64,000 nt of DNA from Bacteroidota bacterium (GTDB lineage Bacteria > Bacteroidota > Bacteroidia > Bacteroidales > JAADJA01): the NCBI GenBank assembly GCA_020444515.1, contig JAHLKX010000001.1:1-64000 (forward strand), written 5' to 3'. Of the stretch, positions 63,326 through 64,000 are shown one piece after another (within the stretch, counting starts at the first letter, position 1; every line of letters begins with the position of its first letter). The notes beneath the pieces are model-generated. The model was not told the origin of the DNA. It was given only the letters and a program-made list of their open reading frames with translations, and did no database searches. Both the position numbers and the translations under genes were made by a program.

Positions 63326-64000
63326 ATGAACAAATTGATATTTCCAACGATCCTGCTTCCGGTTTTATTACTTTCTTGTAATCAACCTTCACAAAATAAA
63401 GACAACTCGTTAGCCATAGGGTTGCATAACCAGTTATCGGATGCCGAAAAAATGGCTGGATGGGAGCTTCTTTTTGATGGAAAATCCATGGATGCCTGGC
63501 GTGGTTTTAAACAGGAGGATGTTGGTGAAGGTTGGACCGTAATGGATAGCAACCTCGTATCACTGGGAAAAGGCGGTGACATAGGAGGTGACATCATCAC
63601 CAGGGATGAGTTTGAAGATTTTGAACTTTATCTTGAGTGGGCCATTTCAGAGGGTGGTAACAGTGGGATATTTTTCCATGTGCTTGAAGGTGATCATCCA
63701 ACCACTTATGCTACCGGGCCCGAATATCAATTGATTGATGATGAAGGATTCCCGCAAACTCTTGAAGAGTGGCAAAAAACGGGTGCCAATTATGCCATGC
63801 ACAATGCCTCTGAAAAAAACTTAAAACCAGTGGGTGAATTCAATTCCAGCAGGATCATAGTGAACAACGGAAGGGTTCAGCATTACCTGAATGGTTCGCT
63901 GATAGTAGATTACAAGCTTTGGTCCGACGACTGGAAAAACAGGGTGGAAGCAGGTAAATGGGAGGACTATCCCTATTATGGACTGGCCCGGAAAGGACAC
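63326..64000 (+). CDS. DUF1080 (3-keto-disaccharide hydrolase-like) lipoprotein, cut by window end
   Basis: I read this frame directly; it is open for 225 codons to the window edge. The signal is MNKLIFPTILLPVLLLSC, a lipoprotein type. The mature part matches DUF1080: GWELLFDGKSMDAWRGF, GGDIITRDEFEDFELYLEWAISEGGNSGIFFHV, GPEYQLIDDEG and FNSSRIIVNNGRVQHYLNG. Members hydrolyse 3-keto-glycosides or bind carbohydrates. The C-terminus lies outside the window. Confidence 0.9.
   Translation, partial: MNKLIFPTILLPVLLLSCNQPSQNKDNSLAIGLHNQLSDAEKMAGWELLFDGKSMDAWRGFKQEDVGEGWTVMDSNLVSLGKGGDIGGDIITRDEFEDFELYLEWAISEGGNSGIFFHVLEGDHPTTYATGPEYQLIDDEGFPQTLEEWQKTGANYAMHNASEKNLKPVGEFNSSRIIVNNGRVQHYLNGSLIVDYKLWSDDWKNRVEAGKWEDYPYYGLARKGH

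Overview
The window is chromosomal DNA from a member of the Bacteroidota, most likely a free-living or environmental relative of the Bacteroidales/Marinilabiliales; the order is inference. Supporting signs: many TAnnTTTG promoter boxes with no Shine-Dalgarno pattern, type IX secretion (T9SS) C-terminal sorting domains on three proteins, a lipidated BamA-type protein (TamL type) next to a large TamB, RprX/RprY-like two-component proteins, and a tmRNA whose tag reads GETNYALAA. I see no prophage, intact insertion sequence or CRISPR array.

Layout. 1-2.9 kb: a cell-surface leucine-rich-repeat lipoprotein (cut by the window edge) and a LytTR response regulator. Each gene has a TAnnTTTG box with a three-site GAACGC-like array on exact 21-bp spacing about 35 bp upstream. 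3.2-5.8 kb: a DUF308/HdeD membrane protein, an outer-membrane protein with a small lipoprotein, and a thioredoxin-like gene remnant. 5.9-9.0 kb: a predicted organoarsenical resistance operon (arsR, arsE, arsF, arsG and an ArsP-type permease) with repeated palindromic operator candidates. 9.2-9.6 kb: tmRNA. 9.7-17.6 kb: a T9SS-secreted LVIVD-repeat protein, a sigma-54 response regulator lacking its DNA-binding domain and divergent from lolD across a perfect inverted repeat, a secreted protein of fifteen 57-residue TPR-like repeats, and a lipoprotein. 17.6-25.7 kb: metabolic genes (proton antiporter, flavin reductase, class V aminotransferase, YjbQ, type I pullulanase, M1 peptidase). 25.8-38.4 kb: an envelope block on the minus strand: AI-2E-type transporter, AsmA-like protein, TamB, TamL and an LpxL-type acyltransferase. 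38.6-50.3 kb: coiled-coil lipoprotein, beta-barrel proteins, MscS channel, TPR-LuxR regulator, TAXI binding protein, tRNA-Gly(CCC) with a scrambled duplicate, and an ECF sigma / anti-sigma-like / surface protein operon. 50.6-64 kb: a secreted BNR-repeat protein, esterase-TPR protein, GNAT acetyltransferase, amidase, GtrA and family 2 glycosyltransferase divergent pair, RprXY-like two-component system, a small T9SS cargo and a DUF1080 lipoprotein cut by the window end.

The strongest candidates for undescribed biology are the LytTR/LRR regulatory pair with matched binding-site arrays, the 57-residue-repeat protein, and the AsmA-TamB-TamL-LpxL envelope block. Translation starts were re-chosen where the longest reading frame ran through a signal peptide start or a promoter box.
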